From Candidatus Zixiibacteriota bacterium (lineage in GTDB: Bacteria; Zixibacteria; MSB-5A5; JAABVY01), in NCBI GenBank assembly GCA_011056555.1, contig DSEQ01000033.1:124001-188000 (forward strand): a stretch of DNA of 64,000 nucleotides, given 5' to 3'. The position numbers were made by a program, and so were the translations under genes. Each line of letters begins with the position of its first letter. Position 1 is the stretch's first letter. Below are positions 26,317-36,106 of the stretch, one piece after another. Below the pieces are notes generated by a model. That model had not been told where the DNA came from. It saw only the letters and a list, made by a program, of their open reading frames with translations, and did not search any database.

Positions 26317-27452
26317 AGATTCACGAGTATCAGGCCAAAGAGCTGTTTGAAGCGCAAGGTATTCCTGTTCCCTCCGGAGATGTTGCCACCACGCCCGAAC
26401 AAGCCAGGGACATTGCTGAAAAAGTTGGTAAAGCGGTGATGGTCAAGGCTCAGGTGCATGTGGGCGGCCGTGGAAAGGCAGGCGGAGTTAAATATTGCGC
26501 TACTCCCGAAGACGCATATGACAAGGCCTCGCAGATTCTGGGAATGGATATCAAAGGTCTGACAGTCAAAAAAGTTCTGGTGACCGAGGCGGTCGAGATC
26601 GAGACCGAATCGTATGTGGGAATTATCCTTGACCGCGCAGAGAAGAAGCCCGTGATGATGGTTTCACCCGCGGGCGGAATTGACATCGAGGAGGTAGCCC
26701 GGAAGACTCCGGAAAAGATTTTCAAGCATCATATTGATCCCATCCTGGGCATGCAGATGCATGAAGCGAGAAATCTCGCATATAGACTTTATGATGATCC
26801 CAAACTGGTCAATCAGGCCGCCAAAATCATCCAGAAAGTATATGAGACTTACATGGCCAACGATTCCTCGCTGGCCGAGATCAACCCCTTGATCACCACC
26901 CCGGACGGCCGCGTGCTGGCTATCGATGCCAAGATTAATATCGATGACAACGGCCTCGAGCGGCATCCGGAAATTGAAGCGATGAGGGATTTGGAAGCCG
27001 AGGATGCCTCTGAAATGGAGGCCAAAAAAGCCGGGTTATCGTTTGTCAAGCTGGAAGGCAATATCGGATGTATAGTTAACGGGGCCGGGCTGGCAATGGC
27101 TACCATGGATCTGGTCAAGCATTTCGGCGGGGAACCGGCCAACTTCCTGGATATCGGCGGGTCCTCAAATCCCGAAAAAGTTCTCAACGCGATGAGAATT
27201 ATTTTGCGTGATTCCAATGTAAAAGCTATTCTATTCAATATATTCGGCGGGATTACTCGCTGCGATGATGTGGCCAACGGTATTGTCTCCGCTGTGCGGG
27301 AATTGAATCCGCAGGTACCTATTGTTATTCGTCTTACCGGTACTAATGAAACGGAAGCTCGTAAAATTCTGGAAGCCGTCAAATTGACCGCCGTATCATC
27401 TATGGAGGATGTTGTCAAGACCGCAATCGATAAAGCTGGAATAGCAGCTTAG
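26313..27452 (+). CDS. sucC: Succinate-CoA ligase, ADP-forming, beta subunit
   Basis: 379 aa, canonical. ATP-grasp start MKIHEYQAKELFEAQGIPVP, VKAQVHVGGRGKAGGVK, ligase domain with VNGAGLAMATMDLVKHFGGE, PANFLDIGGSSNPEKV, FNIFGGITRCDDVANGIV. It catalyses succinyl-CoA + ADP + Pi to succinate + CoA + ATP with SucD. This is the ordinary isozyme, in contrast with the divergent copy at 15469-16659. It is linked to the 2-oxoglutarate oxidoreductase genes through the same operon, so it probably works in the TCA cycle. The acidic protein and sucD follow. Confidence 0.93.
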   Translation: MKIHEYQAKELFEAQGIPVPSGDVATTPEQARDIAEKVGKAVMVKAQVHVGGRGKAGGVKYCATPEDAYDKASQILGMDIKGLTVKKVLVTEAVEIETESYVGIILDRAEKKPVMMVSPAGGIDIEEVARKTPEKIFKHHIDPILGMQMHEARNLAYRLYDDPKLVNQAAKIIQKVYETYMANDSSLAEINPLITTPDGRVLAIDAKINIDDNGLERHPEIEAMRDLEAEDASEMEAKKAGLSFVKLEGNIGCIVNGAGLAMATMDLVKHFGGEPANFLDIGGSSNPEKVLNAMRIILRDSNVKAILFNIFGGITRCDDVANGIVSAVRELNPQVPIVIRLTGTNETEARKILEAVKLTAVSSMEDVVKTAIDKAGIAA

Positions 27453-27483
27453 CAAGGTTAATGTGTAATCATGGAGGTCGACT

Positions 27484-27885
27484 GTGATTAATGACGATTC
27501 ATTGAGTGGAAAAAAAGAATACGAAGATGATGAGGAGGAGTTCGAGGAACTACCTGAAGACGAACTGGAAGATGCAGAAATAGAAGAAGAGCTCGATGAA
27601 GAGGACATCGATGAAGCGGAACTCGATGATGAGGAGCTTCCCCTGGATGAAGAAGAGGATGATGAAGAGGACGAGGAAGATGTCGAGGAAGATGTCGATC
27701 TTGACGAGGGAGAGGAACTGTTCGAGGAAGACTACGACGAAGACGATGAATATGAAGACTATGATGAAAATGATGAAGAAGACAGAAGACATCTTTACCG
27801 CCGCAAAAAAGGCTTCTCGTGGGAAGATGACGACGATTATAATGATGAGCGCGGCGCGATCGATTATGGAGACGAAGATTATTGA
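27484..27885 (+). CDS. Extremely acidic, low-complexity protein within the sucCD operon
   Basis: 133 aa, start GTG at 27484 with ribosome site GGAGG (27473-27477 region). By hand count, about 78 of 133 residues are Asp or Glu, in runs such as DEEEDDEEDEEDVEEDVDLD. Only a short basic/aromatic patch breaks it (RRHLYRRKKGFSW, about residues 101-113). No fold is expected from such a sequence. A coding role is supported by the ribosome site, the absence of stops, the operon position between sucC and sucD, and codons that alternate GAA/GAG/GAT/GAC rather than a simple repeat. No known function; possible partner of the basic SucD tail (inference). Confidence 0.7.
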   Translation: MINDDSLSGKKEYEDDEEEFEELPEDELEDAEIEEELDEEDIDEAELDDEELPLDEEEDDEEDEEDVEEDVDLDEGEELFEEDYDEDDEYEDYDENDEEDRRHLYRRKKGFSWEDDDDYNDERGAIDYGDEDY

Positions 27886-27997
27886 TTCACAGATATATCG
27901 ACCATTCATGAGCTTTCGTTTAAGAAGGACAGTCAATTATTGCATTCGCTTATAAATAGATTCGAGATTAACAGGACAAAGATTTGAAGAGGTATAG

Positions 27998-29041
27998 ATG
28001 AGCATTTTCGCTGACAAAAAAAACAAGGTAATCGTCCAGGGTATAACCGGACGTGACGGTTCCTTCCACACCCGGCAGATGATGGAGTATGGAACAAAAA
28101 TCGTGGGCGGTGTAACTCCCGGCAAGGGCGGGCAGAAGTTCGAGGGAGTCCCGATCTTCAATACGGTTGCTGATGCGGTAGCCGCCACCAGGGCCAACAC
28201 CTCAATTATATATGTTCCCGTTGCATTTGCGGCCGATGCCATCATGGAAGCCGCGGCGGCAGGTATCAAGCTGATCGTCTGTATCACCGAGGGCATCCCG
28301 GCCAATGATATGGTCAAGGTTTATAATTATTTGAAGGGCAAAGAAGTCAGGCTGATTGGACCCAACTGCCCGGGTATTATCTCCCCCGGCAAGACCAAGA
28401 TCGGCATCATGCCCGCCCCGATTCACAAGAAGGGCAAGATCGGGCTTGTTTCCCGCAGTGGAACGTTGACCTATGAAATTGTCTATAACTTGACTCTGGC
28501 AGGCTTGGGGCAGTCCACCTGCCTGGGGATTGGCGGCGACCCTGTTATCGGCACCAACTTCATCGATTGCCTGGAGGCCTTCAATGAGGACAAGGAGACC
28601 GAGGGAATCGTTATGATCGGTGAGATTGGCGGTACTGACGAGGAAGAAGCGGCCAAATATATTAAGAAATATGTCAAAAAGCCGGTGGTGGCCTTCATTG
28701 CAGGGCGCACAGCTCCTCCCGGAAAACGTATGGGTCATGCCGGAGCCATAATCTCCGGCGGCAGCGGCACCGCGGCAGACAAAATCAAGGCCCTGAATAA
28801 AGTCGGCATTCCGGTGGCGGAAATCCCATCGGATATACCGGTGCTGATGAAAGAAAAACTGGAAAAGGCCGGGAAGAAAGCGGCACCGAAGAAGAAGGCG
28901 GCCGGCCGGAAATCAACTAAAAAGAAAGGTGCCAAGACAACTGCAAAGAAAGCAGCTAAGAGCCCCGTAAAAAAGAAAGCGGCGGCAAAGACAAAGGCTG
29001 CCGGGAAAACTGCTAAAAAGAGAAGTTCTAAAAAGAAGTAG
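27998..29041 (+). CDS. sucD: Succinate-CoA ligase alpha subunit with histone-H1-like basic tail
   Basis: 347 aa, about 57 longer than the family norm of ~290. Residues 1-290 are a complete alpha subunit: [60 protein letters not shown] and the phosphohistidine loop with His247 ([20 protein letters not shown]). From about residue 291 (base 28868) to the end the protein is only Lys, Ala, Gly, Ser, Thr, Pro and Arg, with some 26 basic residues in 57 and motifs such as PKKKAAGRK and [10 protein letters not shown], as in histone H1 or bacterial H1-like tails. The tail is in the same frame, with no sign of a frameshift. Confidence 0.92.
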   Translation: MSIFADKKNKVIVQGITGRDGSFHTRQMMEYGTKIVGGVTPGKGGQKFEGVPIFNTVADAVAATRANTSIIYVPVAFAADAIMEAAAAGIKLIVCITEGIPANDMVKVYNYLKGKEVRLIGPNCPGIISPGKTKIGIMPAPIHKKGKIGLVSRSGTLTYEIVYNLTLAGLGQSTCLGIGGDPVIGTNFIDCLEAFNEDKETEGIVMIGEIGGTDEEEAAKYIKKYVKKPVVAFIAGRTAPPGKRMGHAGAIISGGSGTAADKIKALNKVGIPVAEIPSDIPVLMKEKLEKAGKKAAPKKKAAGRKSTKKKGAKTTAKKAAKSPVKKKAAAKTKAAGKTAKKRSSKKK

Positions 29042-29082
29042 AATGTTATTTATGATAGATTCTGCAACAGTTGGAGTTTAAG

Positions 29083-29397
29083 ATGACAGAAACAAAAACC
29101 GGTGAGGCTGAAGTCAAAGACAAGCCTCCCGAAGAGAAACAAGAGGCAAAGGAAGAGGTTAAGAAAGAATCCGGCCAGAAAAGCGGTAAGAAGAACTATA
29201 CCGGGTCGCAGAATCCCTTAACCATTTTCTACCACTGGTGCAAAGCCTGTAATATTTGCATCGCCCTTTGCCCTCACGATGTGTTCATACCAGACCGAGA
29301 CGGCAAACCGATTGTGGAGTATCCCGAGAAATGTACTCAGTGCGCCATCTGCTGGCTGCATTGTCCCGATCTGGCTATCGTTTCCAATGAGAAGTAA
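29083..29397 (+). CDS. korD: 2-oxoglutarate:ferredoxin oxidoreductase, delta (ferredoxin) subunit
   Basis: 104 aa from the ATG at 29083. The C-terminal 60 residues contain two 4Fe-4S motifs: WCKACNICIALCPHDVF and KCTQCAICWLHCPDLA (CxxCxxCxxxCP in each). The first ~45 residues are a charged, repetitive Lys/Glu linker, which many homologues lack. It heads the korDABC set and would pass electrons between KorAB and ferredoxin. It follows sucD by 41 bases. A TTG start 12 bases upstream is less likely. Confidence 0.85.
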   Translation: MTETKTGEAEVKDKPPEEKQEAKEEVKKESGQKSGKKNYTGSQNPLTIFYHWCKACNICIALCPHDVFIPDRDGKPIVEYPEKCTQCAICWLHCPDLAIVSNEK

Positions 29398-29407
29398 GGG
29401 AGAAACT

Positions 29408-30547
29408 ATGGGAAAGAATATAAGACTGCTCCAGGGAAACGAAGCTTGTGTTGAAGGGGCTTTGCTGGCAGGAGTTCGTTTCTTTGGAGGTTATCCGATC
29501 ACACCCTCTACCGAGATTGCCGAAGGGCTGGCCCGGCGGCTGCCTCTGGTGGATGGGACATTTGTTCAAATGGAAGACGAAATCGGCTCCCTGGCCGCCG
29601 TTATCGGGGCCTCTGTTGCAGGGGTCAAGGCGATGACCGCCACCTCGGGCCCGGGTTTCTCGCTGATGCAGGAGCATATCGGCTACGCCTACATGGCGGA
29701 GGCGCCGTGCGTTGTCATTGATGTTCAGCGCGGCGGCCCGTCGACAGGTTTGCCCACCAAGGTCTCGCAATCCGATATCATGCAGGCCGCCTACGGCACG
29801 CATGGCGATTACCGTGCCATCGTGCTTTCTGCCTCGTCATGCGAGGAATGTCTTCTATATACTATAAAGGCGGTAAACCTGTCCGAGAAATACCGCACCC
29901 CGGTAGTGCTATTGACTGATGAAGTTATCGGTCATATGCGCGAGAAGGTTGAAATACCCGATCCGGAAGAGCTCGAAATAGTGGACCGGGTGAAACCAGA
30001 GGTGCCGCCGGAATGGTACAAGCATTTCGAGATAACCCCGACTTTTATCTCACCCATGGCCTCGTTCGGGGACGGTTATCGATTCAACATAACCGGTTTG
30101 ACTCATGATGAGATGGGATTCCCGACCGCCAAGCCGGTCCAGATAAAGGCCAAGCTCGACAAGCTCAGGAAGAAGATTGAACGAAATAAAGAGGATATTT
30201 GCGAGATTAAGACTACCTACATGGATGATGAACCTCATGTGGTAGTTTTGTCAACCGGTATAGTTTCGCGGGCAGCCAACCAGGCTGTCAAGATGGCCCG
30301 TCAGAAGCGCATGAAAGTTGGAGCTATTCAGCTTGTAACCGTCTGGCCCTTCCCGGACGAGCTGATTATGCAATATATGAAATCATGCCGTCATCTGATT
30401 GTCGCCGAATTGAACCAGGGGCAGATTCTGAAAGAAATCGAAAGATATATCGACAAGCGCCATACCAAAATTGAATCACTGCAGCGTTATGATTCAGAAC
30501 TTATAACCCCGCAGGATATTCTCCAGAAAGTCCGGGAGGTGAAGTAA
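29408..30547 (+). CDS. korA: 2-oxoglutarate:ferredoxin oxidoreductase, alpha subunit
   Basis: 379 aa. Starts at ATG 29408 after AAGGGAGAAACT. N-terminus LLQGNEACVEGALLAGVRFF, then GGYPITPSTEIAEGL, VQMEDEIGSLAAVIGASVAG, TATSGPGFSLMQEHIGYAYM and QRGGPSTGLPTKVSQSDI are hallmarks of KorA/VorA-type alpha subunits. The GPGFSLM and (R)GGPSTG elements bind the acyl chain and thiamine side. The gene set order delta-alpha-beta-gamma (with a separate gamma) and adjacency to sucCD point to 2-oxoglutarate, not branched-chain acids. Stop overlaps korB start. Confidence 0.88.
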   Translation: MGKNIRLLQGNEACVEGALLAGVRFFGGYPITPSTEIAEGLARRLPLVDGTFVQMEDEIGSLAAVIGASVAGVKAMTATSGPGFSLMQEHIGYAYMAEAPCVVIDVQRGGPSTGLPTKVSQSDIMQAAYGTHGDYRAIVLSASSCEECLLYTIKAVNLSEKYRTPVVLLTDEVIGHMREKVEIPDPEELEIVDRVKPEVPPEWYKHFEITPTFISPMASFGDGYRFNITGLTHDEMGFPTAKPVQIKAKLDKLRKKIERNKEDICEIKTTYMDDEPHVVVLSTGIVSRAANQAVKMARQKRMKVGAIQLVTVWPFPDELIMQYMKSCRHLIVAELNQGQILKEIERYIDKRHTKIESLQRYDSELITPQDILQKVREVK

Positions 30548-31395
30548 TGGCTACGACAACAAAAAAACCTGAACAACCCTCGAACGTTGTTCATAAGTAC
30601 CTGCGCGCCAAAAAGACCTTTCCGCATGTCTGGTGTTCCGGCTGCGGCATAGGAATCATCCTGGGAGCCTTGATAAGGGCCATCGACCGTCTCGGACTTC
30701 CCAAGGATGATATCGCGGTGCTATCTGGAATTGGATGCTCTTCACGGCTTCCGGTTTATGTTGATTTCAATACTCTGCATACAACCCATGGCCGGGCTAT
30801 CGCATTTGCGACCGGGGTGAAAGTGGCTAAGCCCAAACTGAACGTGATCGTGATTACCGGCGATGGCGACTGCCTGGCGATTGGAGGGAATCACTTTATC
30901 CATGCCTGCCGCCGCAATATAAATATCACGACGATTCTGGTGAACAACCATATCTATGGCATGACCGGCGGGCAGTTCTCGCCCACCACGCCCTATACCA
31001 AGCGCGGTTCCACCGCACCCTACGGCAATCTGGAACATCCCTTCGATGCTGCCAAACTGGCCATAGCCGCTGGAGCATCGTATGTGGCGCGCGGCACTGT
31101 CTATCATGTGGGACAATTGACCAGGCTGATTGCCGATGGCATCTCCAACAACGGCTTCTCGCTCATAGATGCCCTTTCAAACTGTCATACTTATTATGGC
31201 CGCTGGAATAAGGAGGGCGACCCGGTGAAGATGATAGAATGGTTTAAAAGCCATGTGGTGCCCGCTGCCACCGCCGATAAAATGCCGCCCGAAAAGAAAG
31301 AAGGCAAGTGGCTTACCGGGGTTCTGCATCAGGAGGATAAGCCGGAATATACCGAAAACTATGCCAGGCTTAGAGCCGAGCTTAAAAAGAAATAA
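30547..31395 (+). CDS. korB: 2-oxoglutarate:ferredoxin oxidoreductase, beta subunit
   Basis: 282 aa. Thiamine diphosphate and iron-sulfur-binding subunit. VWCSGCGIGIILGALIRA starts the CxxC motif, and GIGCSSRLPVYVDFNTLHTT, VIVITGDGDCLAIGGNHF (TPP GDG motif) and NNHIYGMTGGQFSPTTPYTK complete the typical sequence. Together with KorA it converts 2-oxoglutarate and CoA to succinyl-CoA, CO2 and reduced ferredoxin; it can run the other way. Only one base is shared with korA. Confidence 0.9.
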   Translation: MATTTKKPEQPSNVVHKYLRAKKTFPHVWCSGCGIGIILGALIRAIDRLGLPKDDIAVLSGIGCSSRLPVYVDFNTLHTTHGRAIAFATGVKVAKPKLNVIVITGDGDCLAIGGNHFIHACRRNINITTILVNNHIYGMTGGQFSPTTPYTKRGSTAPYGNLEHPFDAAKLAIAAGASYVARGTVYHVGQLTRLIADGISNNGFSLIDALSNCHTYYGRWNKEGDPVKMIEWFKSHVVPAATADKMPPEKKEGKWLTGVLHQEDKPEYTENYARLRAELKKK

Positions 31396-31408
31396 ACGGG
31401 AGTTATAG

Positions 31409-31999
31409 ATGTCCAAAAATAAAAATCACCAGGCACAGTCAGACCGGTATGAGATAAGGCTCTCGGGCTCAGGAGGGCAGGGGCTGATTCTGGCTGGAGT
31501 CATGCTGGCCGAGGCTATGGGGGTCGAGGATGGTAAGAATGTTGTGCAGACCCAGTCCTATGGTCCGGAGGCCCGTGGAGGGGCTTCACGAGCCGATGTG
31601 GTCGTCTCATCCGATACAATATACTATCCCAAGCCGATGGGCCTGGACCTGCTTCTGGCTTTGACCCAGGAAGCCTGCGATACGTATTTCTCGGCTTTGC
31701 GCGAGAACGGTATATTGATTATTGACAGCGATCTTGTCCATCAGCCGCCCACGCCGGATTGCTATTCGTTTCCATTCACCATGCTGGCCAAGAACGAGAT
31801 TGGACATGTGATGGTTGCCAATGTGATTTCACTGGGAGCGATCGTAGAGATTACCAGGCTGGCCTCCAAAGATTCTATCAAGACAGTGGTAAAATCCAGG
31901 GCCCCGGTCGGAACCGAGGAGAAAAATCTCAAAGCCCTTGAACTGGGCTTCAAGATTGCCAAAGAGAAAATGAAATCCACAAGAACGGCTGCGGTGTAA
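31409..31999 (+). CDS. korC: 2-oxoglutarate:ferredoxin oxidoreductase, gamma subunit
   Basis: 196 aa, normal length. Conserved IRLSGSGGQGLILAGVMLAE and TQSYGPEARGGASRADVVVS (gamma domain dimer interface), then SLGAIVEITRLASKDSI. It follows korB by 13 bases and precedes ndk by 9, so it lies inside the same run. Confidence 0.9.
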   Translation: MSKNKNHQAQSDRYEIRLSGSGGQGLILAGVMLAEAMGVEDGKNVVQTQSYGPEARGGASRADVVVSSDTIYYPKPMGLDLLLALTQEACDTYFSALRENGILIIDSDLVHQPPTPDCYSFPFTMLAKNEIGHVMVANVISLGAIVEITRLASKDSIKTVVKSRAPVGTEEKNLKALELGFKIAKEKMKSTRTAAV

Positions 32000-32008
32000 A
32001 AAGCGATT

Positions 32009-32425
32009 ATGACAACCCAGAAGACCCTGACGATCATCAAGCCCGATGCGGTCGGCAAAAATGCACTCGGCGAGATCATACACCGCTTTGAGCTGGCCGG
32101 TTTCAGGATCGTGGCCATGACCATGGAACACCTGACCAGGGAACGTGCCGAAGGATTCTACCAGGTGCACAGCGAGAGGCCGTTTTTCTCTGAACTGGTC
32201 GAGTTCATGACCTCGGGCCCCTGCGTGCCGATGGTGCTGGAAAAGGAAAATGCGATTGCTGATCTGCGTATCCTGATCGGCGTCACCGATTCGGCCCAGG
32301 CCGCCCCGGGAACGGTCAGGCAGAATTTCGGGACCGATATTCAGTGCAACGCCGTACATGCTTCAGATTCTGTGGAAAATGCCAGGTTCGAGGTTAATTA
32401 TTTTTTCCCAGATATTAAAGTATGA
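32009..32425 (+). CDS. ndk: Nucleoside diphosphate kinase
   Basis: 138 aa. TLTIIKPDAVGKNALGEIIH, then the phosphohistidine His117 in NAVHASDSVENARFEVNYFF. Balances NTP pools, and with succinate-CoA ligase it can regenerate GTP or ATP. Its presence beside sucCD/kor is common in this part of the tree. The stop overlaps the start of the LarA-like gene (ATGA). Confidence 0.94.
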   Translation: MTTQKTLTIIKPDAVGKNALGEIIHRFELAGFRIVAMTMEHLTRERAEGFYQVHSERPFFSELVEFMTSGPCVPMVLEKENAIADLRILIGVTDSAQAAPGTVRQNFGTDIQCNAVHASDSVENARFEVNYFFPDIKV

Positions 32426-33645
32426 AAGTTCCCCTTCGATATGCGGACGAGGAATATGAGCTTGATGTGCCGGACAAAAATCTTGCCGGCGTAATCGAGC
32501 CCTCAAAAACCGAGCCCGTCGATCTCGAAGATGCGATAGAAAAGAACAGGCTGCCGGAAAGATTCAATTCCGGCAGCCTTCGTATTTTGATAATCATTAA
32601 TGATCAGTATCGCTCCACCCCTTCACATCTGATTCTAAACCGCATACTGCCTTCTCTGCTGGATAGGCATGAAGTGAGGATTATAGTTGCAACCGGCCTC
32701 CATGACGAACCCGCGATGGAAGAATATGAGAAATTGATCGGTGAGAACTTCGAGAAAATGGACAGGAAATTCGCCTGGTCCAACTCCCGCGACTATGTCA
32801 GTTTTCGGAATGTCGGATTTTGGCCCGATGGAGGAGAGGTTTATATCCATAATTATTACTTCTGGGCCGATGATGTCATCATTATAGGATCAGTCGAACC
32901 GCATTACTTCGCAGGTTTTACGGGAGGAATAAAATCGATTGTACCCGGACTCAGCTATTACAGGACCATCGAGCACAATCATAATAAGGCCGTCTCAGTA
33001 AAGTCGCAGCCGGGGGTAACCGAGGGTAATCCGGTCTGGGAGGAGCTTTGGAAGACCCTGGACTTGATAGACGAAAAGCGGATTTTCTCGTATCAGCTCG
33101 TGCAGGACTCCGAGCGAAATATCATTGGTTTATTTTCGGGCTCGATCAGGGAGAGCTATTTTCGGGCGGTGAAGTTCTGCCAGGATATTTATTTCAAAAA
33201 CACCCCTCAGAAGTGCGATCTGCTGGTGGCCGAACACTCACCGCCCCTGGACAGAAATCTCTACCAGCTCCAGAAATGTTTTGAAAATACTAAATCAGGC
33301 GTCAAAGACGGCGGAACCCTTTTGATGCTCTCGGGCTGCCGGGACGGTATCGGGACGCGTGATTTCTATGATCTGGCCGAGAAATTTCCTGATCCAAATG
33401 ACCTTCTGAATCAGGAGATAAAGAGGTGTGATTTGGGAATTCATAAACTTTATCGCACTGCGATATTGACAAATCGGGTAAATCTCTGTTTAATGTCATT
33501 TCTTCAAGAGGAGGCTGTCAGAAGGATTTATATCGAGCCGGTTGCTGACGCCAACGAGTTGGTCAGGTCAAGAGTTGCGGCTGATGGCAATTTGAAAATA
33601 CTAGTAGTTAAGGATGCCGGTCATACGGTGATAAATACTGAATAA
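32422..33645 (+). CDS. LarA-like nickel-pincer racemase family protein
   Basis: 407 aa. Domain of the lactate racemase LarA type: NDQYRSTPSHLILNRILP, IVATGLHDEPAMEEYEKLIG, and the cofactor region HYFAGFTGGIKSIVPGLSYY with the nickel-pincer-attaching Lys (GGxKS), followed by IEHNH with the nickel-binding His. LarA racemises D/L-lactate using a nickel pincer nucleotide made by LarB, LarC and LarE, none of which is in the window. Many LarA homologues act on other 2-hydroxy acids; the location between ndk and mdh hints at malate or another organic acid, but this is inference. Confidence 0.82.
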   Translation: MKVPLRYADEEYELDVPDKNLAGVIEPSKTEPVDLEDAIEKNRLPERFNSGSLRILIIINDQYRSTPSHLILNRILPSLLDRHEVRIIVATGLHDEPAMEEYEKLIGENFEKMDRKFAWSNSRDYVSFRNVGFWPDGGEVYIHNYYFWADDVIIIGSVEPHYFAGFTGGIKSIVPGLSYYRTIEHNHNKAVSVKSQPGVTEGNPVWEELWKTLDLIDEKRIFSYQLVQDSERNIIGLFSGSIRESYFRAVKFCQDIYFKNTPQKCDLLVAEHSPPLDRNLYQLQKCFENTKSGVKDGGTLLMLSGCRDGIGTRDFYDLAEKFPDPNDLLNQEIKRCDLGIHKLYRTAILTNRVNLCLMSFLQEEAVRRIYIEPVADANELVRSRVAADGNLKILVVKDAGHTVINTE

Positions 33646-34590
<945 letters not shown>

Positions 34591-34610
34591 CAGCTAAGGA
34601 GAATTGATAA

Positions 34611-35855
34611 ATGGCTTATAAAATGATTACTCCTCCCGAAAATGGAGAAAAGATCACCATTGTTGACGGTGAACTGAAATTCCCGGATAATCCGATTATA
34701 CCTGTGATCGAGGGAGATGGTATCGGCCGTGATATTATGAAAGCTGCCCGACGCGTTCTGGATGCATCTGTAGAGAAATCCTACGGCGGCAAGAAGAAAA
34801 TCGTCTGGTTTGATGTCTTCGCGGGAGAATCAGCTAATGATAAATACGGTGAATGGCTTCCACAGGATACCATCGACGCTATCCGTGATTATATAGTGGC
34901 TATCAAAGGTCCTTTGACCACTCCTGTGGGAGGGGGATTTCGTTCCCTGAATGTGACCCTGCGCCAGGTGCTCGATCTATATGCCTGTGTGCGTCCGGTC
35001 AAATTCTACAAGGGCACACCGTCGCCTGTCAAACGTCCCGAAAAGATGGACATCGTGATCTTCCGCGAGAACACCGAAGATGTTTACGCCGGTATTGAAT
35101 ATCGCGGAACAACGGCGGAGGCCGATAAGGTGCGGGAATTCCTGGTCAATGAGATGGGCGCCAATATCCGTGAGAACTCCGGAATCGGCATCAAGCCGAT
35201 CTCTGCCTTCGGCTCCAAGCGCCTGGTTGTTAAGGGAATACAGTATGCCATTGACCGCGGACGCAAATCGGTCACACTGGTGCACAAGGGCAATATCATG
35301 AAATATACCGAAGGCGCCTTCCGTGACTGGGGTTACGAAGTGGCCAAAGAGAAATTCGGCGGCGTTACCATTACCGAGGATGAGCTCTGGGAAAAATACG
35401 ATGGTAAACAGCCGGAAGGCAAAATCGTCGTAAAGGATCGGATCGCCGACTCCATGTTCCAGCAGATTTTGACCCGTACCGATGAATATGAGGTCGTCTG
35501 CACTCCCAACCTGAACGGCGACTATATCTCCGATGCCGCTGCCGCGCAGGTGGGCGGTCTGGGTATGGCTGCCGGCGCCAATATCGGTGATTATATCGCA
35601 CTTTTCGAGGCCACCCATGGAACAGCCCCGAAATATGCCGATAAAGATGTAATAAATCCCAGTTCGGTGATTCTCTCCGGCGTTATGATGTTGCAATATA
35701 TGGGCTGGGAAGAGGCCGCGACCATGATCGAGAATGCGATTGAGAAGACAATTCAGAACAAGACCGTAACCTACGATCTGGAGCGCCAGATGCAAGGTGC
35801 AACAAAAGTGGGAACTTCTCAGTATGCAACGCACATTATAGATAATATGAAATAG
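34611..35855 (+). CDS. icd: Isocitrate dehydrogenase (NADP-type, monomer family I)
   Basis: 414 aa, similar to E. coli Icd. [38 protein letters not shown] (with the phosphorylatable Ser), the substrate stretch [19 protein letters not shown] and [20 protein letters not shown]. Oxidatively decarboxylates isocitrate to 2-oxoglutarate, which KorABCD then uses. Ribosome site AAGGAG before the ATG. A perfect 8-bp hairpin lies just beyond the stop, and a strong terminator at 35951 closes the TCA operon. Confidence 0.94.
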   Translation: MAYKMITPPENGEKITIVDGELKFPDNPIIPVIEGDGIGRDIMKAARRVLDASVEKSYGGKKKIVWFDVFAGESANDKYGEWLPQDTIDAIRDYIVAIKGPLTTPVGGGFRSLNVTLRQVLDLYACVRPVKFYKGTPSPVKRPEKMDIVIFRENTEDVYAGIEYRGTTAEADKVREFLVNEMGANIRENSGIGIKPISAFGSKRLVVKGIQYAIDRGRKSVTLVHKGNIMKYTEGAFRDWGYEVAKEKFGGVTITEDELWEKYDGKQPEGKIVVKDRIADSMFQQILTRTDEYEVVCTPNLNGDYISDAAAAQVGGLGMAAGANIGDYIALFEATHGTAPKYADKDVINPSSVILSGVMMLQYMGWEEAATMIENAIEKTIQNKTVTYDLERQMQGATKVGTSQYATHIIDNMK

Positions 35856-35858
35856 CAG

Positions 35859-35878
35859 TCGGTATAGAAATATACCGA
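35859..35878 (+). repeat. Perfect hairpin with GNRA tetraloop after icd
   Basis: TCGGTATA (35859-35866), loop GAAA, TATACCGA (35871-35878), 4 bases after the icd stop. No T-run; could protect the mRNA 3' side. Confidence 0.6.
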
Positions 35879-35950
35879 TCGACTCTCAGCTGGCAGGCGG
35901 GTTAACTGTCAGCAAACAGATGGGATAATGAAACTCACCAATCCCACTGA

Positions 35951-35980
35951 GCCGTCCGGGCAGCCCCCGGACGGCTTTTT
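35951..35980 (+). terminator. Strong intrinsic terminator of the TCA operon
   Basis: 10-bp stem GCCGTCCGGG (35951-35960) with CCCGGACGGC (35966-35975), 5-base loop, then TTTTT. Confidence 0.9.
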
Positions 35981-36106
35981 GTTTGCCAATTCGATTCGTA
36001 TGTACCATATTGGCATTTTCGCAGGTCAATTCCTGAAAGCTGAAAGTCCGGCTTTTGACGGGGAATTGACATTTCAGCCAGGCTCGGGCGTGACAGAAAT
36101 ACGGAG

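Noticed and set aside
27550-27936. Antisense and +1 frames over the acidic gene
   Set aside because: They arise from repeated GAN codons; no ribosome site and no coherent protein.
34977-35834. Long antisense open frame inside icd
   Set aside because: A mirror frame of the high-scoring icd coding sequence; no ribosome site and no recognisable protein.
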